Source: MB1-2 sp046566065
GTDB lineage: Bacteria > Actinomycetota > CADDZG01 > WHSQ01
Length of the DNA: 28,700 nucleotides
Assembly (NCBI GenBank): GCA_046566065.1
Contig: JBKHXK010000031.1
Coordinates: 1 to 28,700, forward strand
Direction of reading: 5' to 3'
Shown: in pieces, positions 15,470 through 23,334 of the stretch
How the letters are laid out: every line of letters begins with the position of its first letter
How positions within the stretch are numbered: the stretch's first letter is position 1
The notes under the pieces: generated by a model
Database searches by the model: none
What the model was told of the DNA's origin: nothing
Seen by the model: the letters and a program-made list of their open reading frames with translations, nothing else
Program-made: the position numbers and the translations under genes

Positions 15470-16410
15470 CACAGCACCTCTTCGACCTGAGCCTCGGCCG
15501 TGTCGATGTCTTGCGTCCAGGCTTCCGTCGAGAGGTACTTCCATCCGCCGTCGGGCAGCAAGCACACGACGTCGCCCCCGCTCGAGTCCCGCGCCAGTCG
15601 CTCGGCCACCCGTTGCGCGACCCAGATCACGGCCCCCGAGGAGATGCCGGCGAAGATCCCTTCCTTCTGCAGCAACTCTCTGGTCCACAGGATCGAATCC
15701 CGAGCCTTGACCTTGACCTTGCCGTCGAGCATGTCCGGGTCGAACAAGGGCGGGATGTAACCCTCGTCGAGAGAGCGCAGGCCGTACACGAGCTCGCCCA
15801 ACTCCGGTTCCGCGGCCACGATCTTCACGTCCGGGTTGTGTTCCTTGAGCCGGCGACCGTTACCCATCAACGTGCCGCCGGTTCCAAGCCCGGCGACGAA
15901 CGCCTTGATGCCCGGAACATCTTCGATGATCTCGAGCGCGGTCCCGTTGTAATGAGCGTCCGAGTTCGCCTGATTGCCGTACTGGAACGGCATGAAGTAC
16001 TTGTCGTCGGCAGCCAGCTCCTGCGCGAGCGCCACCGAACCGTTGGTGCCCTTGGCCCCTTCCGAGAAGACGATCTCGGCCCCGAACGCCTTCAGCAGCT
16101 GCACGCGCTCCGCGCTCGCGTTGTCGGGCATCACGGCATGGAAGCGGTAGCCGCGGATGGCGCACACCATCGCCAACGCGATCCCCGTGTTGCCCGAGGT
16201 GGGCTCGAGCAGGATCTTGTCCTTGGTCAGCTCCCCGGAGCGCTCGCCGGATTCCACGAGGGCAAGCGCGATCCGATCCTTCACGGAGCCCGTGGGGTTC
16301 TCCCCCTCGAGCTTCACCCAGATCCGCACGTCCTCGACGGGACTGAGGCGAGGCACCTCCACCAACGGCGTGTTGCCGATGGTGTCGAGGATCGAGGAGT
16401 ACCTAGCCAC
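15463..16410 (-). CDS. cysM: Cysteine synthase CysM (CysO-dependent type)
   Basis: A 315-aa PLP enzyme of the cysteine synthase family with PLP lysine K44 (NPTGSVKDR), EPTSGNTG and GLGTGGTLMG. Adjacent cysO and mec mark it as the CysM that joins O-phosphoserine to sulfur carried on thiocarboxylated CysO, as in M. tuberculosis. The start is GTG 16410, which overlaps the cysO stop by 8 bp and gives the expected N-terminus ARYSSILDTIGNTPLVE; the frame is open a further 25 codons but these lie in cysO. The C-terminus ends in VLWW. Confidence 0.93.
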   Translation of the reverse strand: MARYSSILDTIGNTPLVEVPRLSPVEDVRIWVKLEGENPTGSVKDRIALALVESGERSGELTKDKILLEPTSGNTGIALAMVCAIRGYRFHAVMPDNASAERVQLLKAFGAEIVFSEGAKGTNGSVALAQELAADDKYFMPFQYGNQANSDAHYNGTALEIIEDVPGIKAFVAGLGTGGTLMGNGRRLKEHNPDVKIVAAEPELGELVYGLRSLDEGYIPPLFDPDMLDGKVKVKARDSILWTRELLQKEGIFAGISSGAVIWVAQRVAERLARDSSGGDVVCLLPDGGWKYLSTEAWTQDIDTAEAQVEEVLWW

Positions 16411-16678
16411 CCGCGACCGAGGGCAGCAGCGAGACGGTGTCTCCGTCGGCCACCTTCGTATCCATCTTCTCCAGGTAGCGAGCATCTTCGTCGTTGACGT
16501 AGACGTTGACGAAGCGGTGCAGCTCGCCGTCGGAGGTGAGCACCTGCTCCTTGAACCCCGGGTAACGGGCTTCCAGCTGGTCGACCAGGTCTCTCACGGT
16601 CCCGGCCTCCAGGTCCACGGTGGCAGATCCGTCGGTGAACTTGCGGAAAACAGTGGGTATACGAACTGAAACAGCCAA
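16403..16678 (-). CDS. cysO: Sulfur-carrier protein CysO (ThiS/MoaD-like)
   Basis: A 91-aa ubiquitin-fold sulfur carrier whose C-terminal Gly-Gly (SVAGG) is thiocarboxylated and delivers sulfur to CysM. Internal FVNVYVNDEDARY and DGDTVSLLP match the known CysO. I choose TTG 16678, which has GGAGG at a 5-nt spacer and gives the N-terminus AVSVRIPTVFRKF as in homologs; ATG 16699 has no ribosome-binding site because the GGAGG lies inside its own codons. It overlaps cysM by 8 bp. Confidence 0.92.
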   Translation of the reverse strand: MAVSVRIPTVFRKFTDGSATVDLEAGTVRDLVDQLEARYPGFKEQVLTSDGELHRFVNVYVNDEDARYLEKMDTKVADGDTVSLLPSVAGG

Positions 16679-16704
16679 TACGGCCTCCTTTCGGGTCATC
16701 GTAG

Positions 16705-17127
16705 TCAACCCTCGACCACGACGGGAACTTCCTCGATCTCGCCGTCGGTGTCGGTCCAGTTGGCCTTGGTGATGCGGAAGGCCCTTATCGAAGGCGGATC
16801 CTGAGCCAGCGAGACGATCACGTAGGGCACGTCCTCGCTGGCCATCCGGACGTCGGTGGGCGAAGGGTACGCCTCGGTGTGGGTGTGGGAGTGGAACACG
16901 CCGCCCAGCTCCCACCCCTCGTCATCGAGGAGCTTGTAGGCCGCGAACTGTTCCTTCGGATCGAGCGAATAGCGCAGCGGACTACCGGAGGCGTTCGTCA
17001 TCCTGAACACCTTCACGACGACGCCGTCCTTGGAGGCCAAGATCCCGCAACCTTCGTTGGGACGTTCCTGCCGAAGGTGCTCGACCATGTCGTCGGCGAG
17101 CTCCTTCGACATGCGCAGCTCGGTCAT
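16705..17127 (-). CDS. mec: CysO-cysteine hydrolase Mec (JAMM/MPN+ metalloprotease)
   Basis: A 140-aa zinc peptidase with a complete JAMM motif: E25 (NEGCGIL), H79 and H81 (FHSHTHT), S89 and D92 (YPSPTD), spaced H-x-H-x7-S-x2-D. In this pathway it releases cysteine from the CysO-cysteine adduct. It overlaps the selD stop by 4 bp (17124-17127) and lies just before cysO, matching the M. tuberculosis mec-cysO-cysM order. Confidence 0.93.
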   Translation of the reverse strand: MTELRMSKELADDMVEHLRQERPNEGCGILASKDGVVVKVFRMTNASGSPLRYSLDPKEQFAAYKLLDDEGWELGGVFHSHTHTEAYPSPTDVRMASEDVPYVIVSLAQDPPSIRAFRITKANWTDTDGEIEEVPVVVEG

Positions 17128-18161
17128 TCGGTCACCTCGATCGTGCCGTTGCCCTCGATGGTTCTGCCGATCACGGCGGCGCCTTGGACGCCGCGCGCGG
17201 AGAGCTCGGTCAGAAGTGCGTTGGTCTCGGTCGGATCCACGGCTATCAACAAGCCTCCGGATGTCTGTGCGTCATAAAGGACCGCGCTCTCTGGCTCGTC
17301 CAGACCGGGCGCGGTCACGGCGGGTGAATGTGACTCGCGGTTGCGCTTGCTTCCGCCGGGCAGCACCCCCGCCGCGGCGAGATCGAGAGCTTCTCGCACG
17401 ACAGGTATCTGGCCGAAGCGCAAGAGGGCCGAGACCTCTCCGTTCAGCATCTGCAACAGGTGCCCGATGAGCCCGAAGCCGGTGACGTCGGTTGCGGCGC
17501 GAACCCCGAACTCGACCATCACCTCGGCGCTCGTGCGGTTCAGTTCGGCCATGATCTCCGTCACGCGCTCGGTGAGCTCTGGCGTCGCCTTGCCCTCCTT
17601 GATCGCGCTGGAGACGATCCCCATTCCCAGAGGCTTCGTGAGGATCAGATCCGCGTCGACGCCGGCCCCCACCTTCCTGACCACTTGGTCGGGATCGACC
17701 AACCCGGTCACGGCGAGGCCGAACTTCGGCTCTGGATCGTCGACGGAGTGGCCTCCGACCACCGACACCTCCGCGCTCTCGCAGGTCTCTCCGGCCCCCT
17801 CGAGCACCCTGCCCAGCACCTCGAAGTCGAGCGAGCGGGGCCACCCGACCAGGTTGAGCGCCGTCACCGGTCGCGCACCCATCGCATAGATGTCGGAAAG
17901 GGCGTTCGCCGCCGCGATCCGGCCCCAGGCGTGAGGGTCGTCGACCACCGGGGTGAAGAAATCGACGGTCTGCACCATGGCGAGATCGGGCGCGACCCGA
18001 TAGACCGCCGCGTCGTCGGGCGTGTCGAGTCCCACCAGGAGAGCCGGATCGGTGGAGGTGGTCTTCACGTGGCGCATGACCTGCGCCAACTCGTCGGTGC
18101 CGAGCTTGCAAGCTCAGCCGCCGCCGTGCGAGTAGCTCGTAAGCCGGATCTCCTCGCTCAC
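17124..18161 (-). CDS. selD: Selenide, water dikinase SelD, itself a selenoprotein (in-frame UGA)
   Basis: Makes selenophosphate from selenide and ATP, the selenium donor for selenocysteine tRNA. Reading through one UGA gives a 345-aa protein beginning MSEEIRLTSYSHGGG-U16-A-C18-K19, which aligns with the active-site loop SHG(A/G)G(C/U)GCK of SelD; U16 replaces the catalytic Cys and K19 is the conserved lysine. GTG 18161 has AGGAGG at a 6-nt spacer. Without Sec decoding only a version starting after the loop (ATG 18074 or 18089 region) would be called. The downstream body has VQTVDFFTP, DIYAMGARP and ATDVTGFGLIGH, all typical. It heads an operon with mec-cysO-cysM. selA, selB and selC are not in the window. 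Confidence 0.93.
18070..18116 (-). promoter_or_regulatory. Bacterial SECIS element for selD Sec16
   Basis: The UGA is at 18116-18114. On the coding strand a 7-bp stem, TGGCGCA with TGCGCCA (18088-18082 and 18076-18070), closes a 5-nt loop GGUCA. The apical loop begins 32 nt after the UGA, inside the 16-37 nt range usual for bacterial SECIS, and GGUC is the same loop as in E. coli fdhF. Confidence 0.88.
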
Positions 18162-18196
18162 CTCTCACCTCCTCTCGGTCTCACCTGGGCACCCCG

Positions 18197-18250
18197 CCGT
18201 TCTGATGCCGTAAAAGCACGTCCAGACGTGCTCCAGTTAACCCAGAACGG
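18197..18250 (+). repeat. 54-bp dispersed palindromic repeat, copy D
   Basis: Same element and orientation as copy A with perfect outer arms. Its inner stem is the strongest of the four, 7 bp AGCACGT/ACGTGCT with loop CCAG. It lies in the divergent gap between selD and the GAF histidine kinase. Confidence 0.9.
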
Positions 18251-18299
18251 GGGGCAATCCTTGCAGAGAGGTGGTCGGAGGCCCTGCGGTGGTGGGACG

Positions 18300-19613
18300 A
18301 TGGGGGGTGTGAGCCCTAGCGAGCAGGATCCGCCCAGGCAGATCGAGGCGCTGCAGGAGCGGCAACGGCTGCTGGAGCGCCTGGTCCGGATCCAGCGGTC
18401 GGTGTCCCATCGAGCTCCGCTCCAGGAGGTCATGGACGCCATCACCCAGGGGGCCGTCGAGCTCCTCGGTGACGAGATCGCCGGCATCCGCCTGATCGAC
18501 CCCGAGGACCCGGCCTACGTCAACCTCGTCTCGGTCGTTGGGGTCACCCCCCAGCAGTTCGAGGCACTGAAGCGCGGCCCTGTGGGCGAAGGCGCTGGGG
18601 GCCGCGCTGTCGCGGAGAACCGGCTGGTGATAATCCACGACTACGAGCAAGCCCCCAGCGGGGTGCCCGTGCTAGCGGCCGATCGGCTGCAAGCCGCCAT
18701 GGCCGCTCCGGTGCGGGAGGGTGGAAAGGTCGTAGGCAGTCTCGTCGTCGGCAGCCACAAGCCGGACCGCAAGTACAGCCTCCAGGAGCAAGAGGCCCTG
18801 TTGTCGCTCGCGGAACACGCCAGCCTGGCCCTCACCGACGCGAGAAGTGTGGAAGCCATGCGCGAGGCGCAGCACGCGAAGGACATGTTCCTCGCCATGG
18901 TCTCGCACGAGTTGAAGACTCCCCTCACGGTGATCATGGGCACGCTCAGGACGTTTCAGAAGCACGCGGCAACGATGCGCCCGGAGCTGCGAGACGAGAT
19001 GCTCGACAGCGCATTCGACCGGGGCCGCGAGCTGGAACGATTGATCGACCGCCTGCTGCAGGGTTCGCGAGCCGAGCTCGCGGGCTTCAAGCAACACATC
19101 TTCCTGCCCGACCTGATCGCCGAAGCCACTCGTGGCTTCCACCAGATGACCCGACTGCGCATCGAGGAGGTGCCGGAGGTCTTCATCTACACCGACTCGG
19201 TGGCGGTGCAGAAGATCATCGGCATCCTCCTGGAGAACGCGGTCTCTCACTCTCCGAAAGGAAGCGAGATCTACGTCCACGCGCAGCTCGAACAGGTCGA
19301 AGCTTTGATCACGGTGACGAACGACGGCACCCTGCCCGAGGGCCTGGACCACTCGACGCTCTTCATGCCGTTCCACAGGGGGCCGAACGTCCACTCTTCG
19401 GGAGTCGGTCTGGGGCTCTACATCGCTTCGCGTCTCGCCCTCTCGAGTGACGGCAAGATCAGCGCGAGCTCGGCTGCGGGGAAGGTAAGTCTCACCCTGA
19501 GCCTGCCGTTGCCAACCGCCGAGCAAAGGGCGCAGGCGGAGGCAGCTCTTGCTCCAGACGGCCCGGACGACCTCCACGCGAACGCCCCGGAGATCTCGAC
19601 GACCGACGGCTAG
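18300..19613 (+). CDS. GAF-domain sensor histidine kinase
   Basis: A 437-aa soluble kinase with no membrane helices. Order: GAF domain (about 40-178), coiled linker, HisKA with H203 (MVSHELKTPLT), and HATPase with N-box LLENAVSHSPKG and G-box GVGLGLYIAS. The reading frame is open upstream as a shadow of selD; ATG 18300 is the first plausible start, GTG 18309 an alternative. No response regulator is adjacent, so it is an orphan; the stand-alone CheY at 9843 is a candidate partner. It sits just after repeat copy D and converges on mgtC. Confidence 0.88.
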   Translation: MGGVSPSEQDPPRQIEALQERQRLLERLVRIQRSVSHRAPLQEVMDAITQGAVELLGDEIAGIRLIDPEDPAYVNLVSVVGVTPQQFEALKRGPVGEGAGGRAVAENRLVIIHDYEQAPSGVPVLAADRLQAAMAAPVREGGKVVGSLVVGSHKPDRKYSLQEQEALLSLAEHASLALTDARSVEAMREAQHAKDMFLAMVSHELKTPLTVIMGTLRTFQKHAATMRPELRDEMLDSAFDRGRELERLIDRLLQGSRAELAGFKQHIFLPDLIAEATRGFHQMTRLRIEEVPEVFIYTDSVAVQKIIGILLENAVSHSPKGSEIYVHAQLEQVEALITVTNDGTLPEGLDHSTLFMPFHRGPNVHSSGVGLGLYIASRLALSSDGKISASSAAGKVSLTLSLPLPTAEQRAQAEAALAPDGPDDLHANAPEISTTDG

Positions 19614-19614
19614 C

Positions 19615-20298
19615 TCAGTCGCGCCACTCCACGCCGGTCACTCCCGGCAACGCGTGCAACGCGGCACCTAACTGATCTCCCGTCGCGGTGGGGAGCCTGA
19701 TATCCGCCACCACGTGGCGCTCGCCGGATTCGTCGGAGTCGATGCGCATCGAGTGGACGTGACCTTGATGGGCTTCGATCGTCGATGCGAGCTGCGCGAG
19801 GTCGGCACCCGGGTCCAGGTGGACCACGAAGCGGTGGTAGCCGCGCTTCAACTTCGGGAAGACGATGCGGCCGAGCTTCTTCAGCCCGTAGAGGGCGGTC
19901 ACGGCACCGATCGTGGTGAGCACCGCGCCGCTCCAGTAGCCGAGCCCGACGGCCACGCCTATGGCAGCGGTGACCCACAGCGCCGCGGCGGTGGTCAGCC
20001 CCTTCACGTTCAGCCCCTCCCGGAGGATCGCCCCTGCGCCGAGGAAACCGATGCCGCTCACGACCTGGGCCGCCACTCGGGTGGGGTCGAAGTTGATGTC
20101 GTCTGCCGCGAACTCCGAGACGCCGTAGGCGCCGACCACCGTGAAAAGCATCGCTCCCAGCGACACCAAGATGTGCGTTCGGAACCCGGCCGGCTGGTCC
20201 GAGAACTCCCGCTCGAAGCCGACGAGCCCCCCCAGCACGATCGCGGCCAGCACCCGAAGAGCGAGCTCCTCCAGCGTCAGCTCGGGTAGACCGTCCAT
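19615..20298 (-). CDS. MgtC/SapB family membrane protein
   Basis: A 227-aa protein with four to five N-terminal membrane helices (GGLVGFEREF, RTHILVSLGAML, SGIGFLGAGAIL, TTAAALWVTAAIGVAVG) and a C-terminal soluble domain of ACT-like character. These signatures are those of MgtC/SapB, linked in other bacteria to Mg limitation and acid or host stress. It ends 1 bp before the end of the kinase gene and starts 18 bp after the cupredoxin gene, so it is probably in that operon. Confidence 0.88.
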   Translation of the reverse strand: MDGLPELTLEELALRVLAAIVLGGLVGFEREFSDQPAGFRTHILVSLGAMLFTVVGAYGVSEFAADDINFDPTRVAAQVVSGIGFLGAGAILREGLNVKGLTTAAALWVTAAIGVAVGLGYWSGAVLTTIGAVTALYGLKKLGRIVFPKLKRGYHRFVVHLDPGADLAQLASTIEAHQGHVHSMRIDSDESGERHVVADIRLPTATGDQLGAALHALPGVTGVEWRD

Positions 20299-20316
20299 GG
20301 GGGCCGAGGATAGTCC

Positions 20317-20712
20317 TTAGCCCCTGACGGTGATCTCGCCTCGCATCCCGTAATCCCAGTGAGAGGGCAGGTGGCACCCGAACAAGAGGTCCTCGTCGCT
20401 GGTGAACGTGTAGGTCGTTACGGCTTGATCCTGCGCACCGATCGAGACCTCTCCCGGTTTGCCTCCGTGGTGAGGTTCGGTGCCTTCCTCGTGCAGGTCC
20501 TGCACCGCCTGGTCCCCAACGATCAGCTCGTGGTCGATCGGGTCGTGATTGCGCACGACGAACCTCACGGTCTCACCACGTTCGACCGACACGCGGGCCG
20601 GAACGAAGCGCGAGTGCTCGATGTCCAACACGACCGTTCGCACGCCCGCCGACGCCGGCGCGCACGAGGCGATCAGAGCCACGGCGCTCGCGACGAACAC
20701 CAGGCGCTTCAT
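20317..20712 (-). CDS. Cupredoxin-domain lipoprotein
   Basis: A 131-aa protein with a lipoprotein-type leader ending LIAS|C17, so it is likely anchored outside the membrane. The cupredoxin fold has the copper ligands H (DHELIVGD) and C, H, H, M in the C-terminal loop (FGCHLPSHWDYGM). It could carry electrons or hold copper. It overlaps the DUF2330 gene by 4 bp (20709-20712). Confidence 0.88.
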   Translation of the reverse strand: MKRLVFVASAVALIASCAPASAGVRTVVLDIEHSRFVPARVSVERGETVRFVVRNHDPIDHELIVGDQAVQDLHEEGTEPHHGGKPGEVSIGAQDQAVTTYTFTSDEDLLFGCHLPSHWDYGMRGEITVRG

Positions 20713-21749
20713 GTGCGTTCGAGCGACCGCGTGATGACGATGAACGCACCGAGTCCTCCGAGGATGGCGATCACCCAGGGAACAGGTGAGACGTCGCGCG
20801 GCACTTCGGGCAAGGTCAGTGGAGGCTCCAGTCCTGCAGCCACCGGAGACGGCTCGCTCCTGCCGGTCGCGTCTATCGCCAGGTCATGCTTCAACTCGCC
20901 GGCCGTCGTATCGATCCGGATGTAGCTGAACCACATATCGGAGGCCGGTATCCACTCCATGCCCTTGTCCGATCGGAGATCGCTGAGGAGCAACTCGTTC
21001 ACTCGCTCGTCACGCTCGAGGATCAATCCGTTCTCGCTCCCTGCCCCCGCCGGCTCGGGCAGCATCTGAGGCACGGCCTCGGTGAGGAGGAAAACGTCGG
21101 CCTCGACGCGAGCGTCGTCACCGAGGCCCAGGCCGAGGATGCGCAGCGGGACCCAGGGGTCGGGTGTCGGGATCGTGAGGTGGACCGGGGTTCCATCGCC
21201 CACGTTCTGGTTCCTCTCGGCGGCCTCTGCGGGATCGAACCGGGCGGCCATGAACACCGGGCTGCGTTGGGCGTAGAAGTCGAGCACCTCGGGCGCGTCC
21301 GGGGTGAGCGAGAACCCGTTGTCTTTCGCCCACTGCCCGACCTCGTCCCCGCCGCCCTTCAGGATCGTGATGTCGAGAGCCTCGATCTGGGTCTCCATGA
21401 TCACCTCGGCCCCCGCGGCGTCGCTCACGGCCGAGTTTGCGAAGACCGCATCGCGCACCGGGGGCGCCACCTCCTGCACCAGGCGCTGCAAGGTCCAGTC
21501 GCCGGCGCGTTCAACGTCGGATGGGATGCCCGGCAACGGGACGATAGAGCCGAACTCGGCGCCGCCTCCCGCGAACTCGAACGACGTGACGTAATGCTCG
21601 ACGCCGTCCACGTAGCCGACCATCGTGGTGGTCTTCAAGAGACTGACGGTCCCGTTGGGATTGACCAACCCACCACAGGCCAGCGCGGGCCCAGCCGTCA
21701 ACACCAGGATCAGGAACGCGATCGCCAGGGCTCGAGCCGCCGTCCTCAT
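20709..21749 (-). CDS. DUF2330 secreted membrane-anchored protein
   Basis: A 346-aa protein of the DUF2330 family, function unknown. Signal peptide ends GPALA|CGG (the ACGG start of the mature protein is typical), and a C-terminal helix (PWVIAILGGLGAFIVI) plus basic tail anchors it. ATG 21749 follows GGAGG with a 6-nt spacer; the ATG at 21776 has none. It is the first gene of a set with the cupredoxin lipoprotein and probably mgtC. Confidence 0.85.
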   Translation of the reverse strand: MRTAARALAIAFLILVLTAGPALACGGLVNPNGTVSLLKTTTMVGYVDGVEHYVTSFEFAGGGAEFGSIVPLPGIPSDVERAGDWTLQRLVQEVAPPVRDAVFANSAVSDAAGAEVIMETQIEALDITILKGGGDEVGQWAKDNGFSLTPDAPEVLDFYAQRSPVFMAARFDPAEAAERNQNVGDGTPVHLTIPTPDPWVPLRILGLGLGDDARVEADVFLLTEAVPQMLPEPAGAGSENGLILERDERVNELLLSDLRSDKGMEWIPASDMWFSYIRIDTTAGELKHDLAIDATGRSEPSPVAAGLEPPLTLPEVPRDVSPVPWVIAILGGLGAFIVITRSLERT

Positions 21750-21806
21750 AACGCACCTCCATCCGTCCGCCGTCACACTTCAGACGGAAGGAAGCGGTGC
21801 TGGGTT

Positions 21807-21824
21807 CCCCGCTTGGCGGGGTTT
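21807..21824 (+). terminator. Terminator-like hairpin upstream of yihY-like gene
   Basis: Perfect 6-bp GC stem CCCCGC/GCGGGG with loop TTG, followed by TTT. It lies in the divergent gap, 29 bp before the start of the YihY-like gene, so it may act as an attenuator. It shares GGCGGGGTTTC with the tRNA terminator. Confidence 0.4.
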
Positions 21825-21852
21825 CCGGGGGCCTCCATGTTCTTCTTGCGGG

Positions 21853-23295
21853 ATGGAGGTCCCTTTCGCTCGCTACCTGCCAGCGCTGCGCGCTCTCAAA
21901 GAGAACGCGGTGAGAGACCGCGTTACGGGCCTGGCGGCGGAGATCGCCTTCTTCGGTGTGCTCGCGATCTTCCCGGGTTTGCTCATGATGACGGCCGCAC
22001 TTGGAACGGCGGAGACCCTGGTTGGTAGCAACCTGGCGATCCAGTCGAAGAGGCGGATCGTCGAATTCCTCGATCTGATCCTCACCGACGAGGCAGCCGG
22101 TGCGATCGGTGCGGTCGAAAGCCTTTTCGAGCAGACGCGGCCCAGTCTGCTAACCGTCGCCTCTTTCTTCGCCTTGGTCGGCCTGTCCCGCTCGTTCGGG
22201 GTGGTGGTCGGCGCGCTGAACCTAGCCTACGGTGGCAGCGAGAAACGGTCCTGGTTGCGTCGACGTCTGCTGGGGCTGGGCCTCTCATTGGGAACCCTGC
22301 TGCTCGTTCTGGTAACCCTGATCCTGGTAGTCGTCGGTCCGCTGTTCGGGCGCGGCCCTGAGATCGCTGAGATCTTCGGCTTGGATACGGCATTCGTCGT
22401 CGCATGGTCGGTCCTGCGATGGCCGGTCGCGTTCCTGATGTTGGTGGCGTGGGCGGCGACCCTGTTCCATCTCGCACCATGCAAGCCGTTGCCGCGTTGG
22501 AGGAACGAGCTTCCCGGGGCGGTCTTCACCTCGGTGCTGTGGCTCGTCGTCTCGCTGGGCCTGAACATCTACCTGCGCCTGGCAGCCGACGCGAACCCGG
22601 TCTTCGGTGTGCTGGGCGGCGGGCTGATCCTGCTCGTCTGGCTCTACCTGCTCAGCGTGGCGTTGCTCCTGGGAGGAGAGCTGAACCCGATAGTGGCTTC
22701 TTACGTGCAAGCGAGATCGCTACCCGCCAGACAACGAGGAGCCACCGAGAAGGCGTCCAGGGCTAGACCAGGAACGAGACCCGAGGCGCTAGCGCGAGCG
22801 CCTCTGGACCCGGAAGGAGTCCCACACCGTTCTCCCGGCGAGGTGATCGACGGTCTCGCTCCAGAGGGCCCGGGTCCGGTATCGCTTCCCTGCCGGGAAC
22901 GCCTCGTGGATGTGCGAGAAGCGCCCCCTGCGGGTCGTGCTCGTCCTCTGCATGTCATAGGCCTGCCAGGTGTCGTTGCGGAACACCTGGGTCTCGAGAC
23001 GGATGACCTCTCGCACGGTGGACGGCTGGACCCTCCCGGACATGGTGACGGACTGGCCCCCGAGGAACTCCTGGCCCTCCACCGAGAAGGTGACCTGGGC
23101 CGGCGGCAGCTCCCCGGCAGACACCGGCGCCATCGTGGCCCCAAGGGCCGAGATCGCTCCCGCGATCACTACCTTCTTAAGCCAGGTGGAGATACCCATC
23201 CTCGTCCCTTCCGTCGCCCGCCAGTGGTCGCCCCTCCCAACATAGTCAGCCTTCCGCCCATTTCAATAGTGCTTTCTACTGATATCGGGCGGTAG
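21853..23295 (+). CDS. YihY/BrkB-family membrane protein with doubtful C-terminal extension
   Basis: The first ~300 residues are a YihY/virulence factor BrkB-like protein with six membrane helices and family segments (AAEIAFFGVLAIFPGLL, LLVWLYLLSVALLLGGELN). ATG 21853 starts it. The frame then runs on for about 170 residues to 23295 straight through the whole antisense gene at 22789-23199. That tail has no recognisable domain, and about 18 of 30 sampled codons end in G or C, lower than the core. A TAG at 22764-22766 in another frame would end the protein at normal family length, so a frameshift or sequence error near 22740-22765 is likely. Confidence 0.75.
   Translation: MEVPFARYLPALRALKENAVRDRVTGLAAEIAFFGVLAIFPGLLMMTAALGTAETLVGSNLAIQSKRRIVEFLDLILTDEAAGAIGAVESLFEQTRPSLLTVASFFALVGLSRSFGVVVGALNLAYGGSEKRSWLRRRLLGLGLSLGTLLLVLVTLILVVVGPLFGRGPEIAEIFGLDTAFVVAWSVLRWPVAFLMLVAWAATLFHLAPCKPLPRWRNELPGAVFTSVLWLVVSLGLNIYLRLAADANPVFGVLGGGLILLVWLYLLSVALLLGGELNPIVASYVQARSLPARQRGATEKASRARPGTRPEALARAPLDPEGVPHRSPGEVIDGLAPEGPGPVSLPCRERLVDVREAPPAGRARPLHVIGLPGVVAEHLGLETDDLSHGGRLDPPGHGDGLAPEELLALHREGDLGRRQLPGRHRRHRGPKGRDRSRDHYLLKPGGDTHPRPFRRPPVVAPPNIVSLPPISIVLSTDIGR
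22783..22804. terminator. Bidirectional hairpin at convergent gene ends
   Basis: An 8-bp perfect stem GAGGCGCT/AGCGCCTC closes a 6-nt loop AGCGCG. It overlaps the TAG stop of the minus-strand gene (22789-22791), similar to the hairpin at 5552-5575. Its position suggests the plus-strand YihY gene should also end here. Confidence 0.5.
22789..23199 (-). CDS. Small secreted protein, unknown
   Basis: A 136-aa protein with a convincing signal peptide (WLKKVVIAGAISALGATMAPVSA|GEL) and a beta-rich mature part containing QVTFSVEGQEFLGGQSV, TMSGRV and VIRLETQVF. This looks like an immunoglobulin-like or other beta-sandwich domain. No family is recognised. ATG 23199 follows AAGGGACGAGG. It lies entirely antisense to the tail of the YihY frame; I take this gene to be the real one. 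It diverges from the cyclase with a 135-bp gap. Confidence 0.65.
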   Translation of the reverse strand: MGISTWLKKVVIAGAISALGATMAPVSAGELPPAQVTFSVEGQEFLGGQSVTMSGRVQPSTVREVIRLETQVFRNDTWQAYDMQRTSTTRRGRFSHIHEAFPAGKRYRTRALWSETVDHLAGRTVWDSFRVQRRSR

Positions 23296-23334
23296 AAGAT
23301 GGATTGACCGCGGGCAGTCGCTTAGCGTTCGGTT

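Noticed and set aside
15470..15688. N-terminal extension of murI
   Set aside because: These codons are a shadow of cysM in another frame; the racemase fold starts at RPIGMFDSG shortly after GTG 15469.
17124..18089. A shorter selD beginning with a start codon after the active-site loop
   Set aside because: It would lack the Sec/Cys and Lys needed for catalysis; read-through of the UGA restores the full SelD N-terminus.
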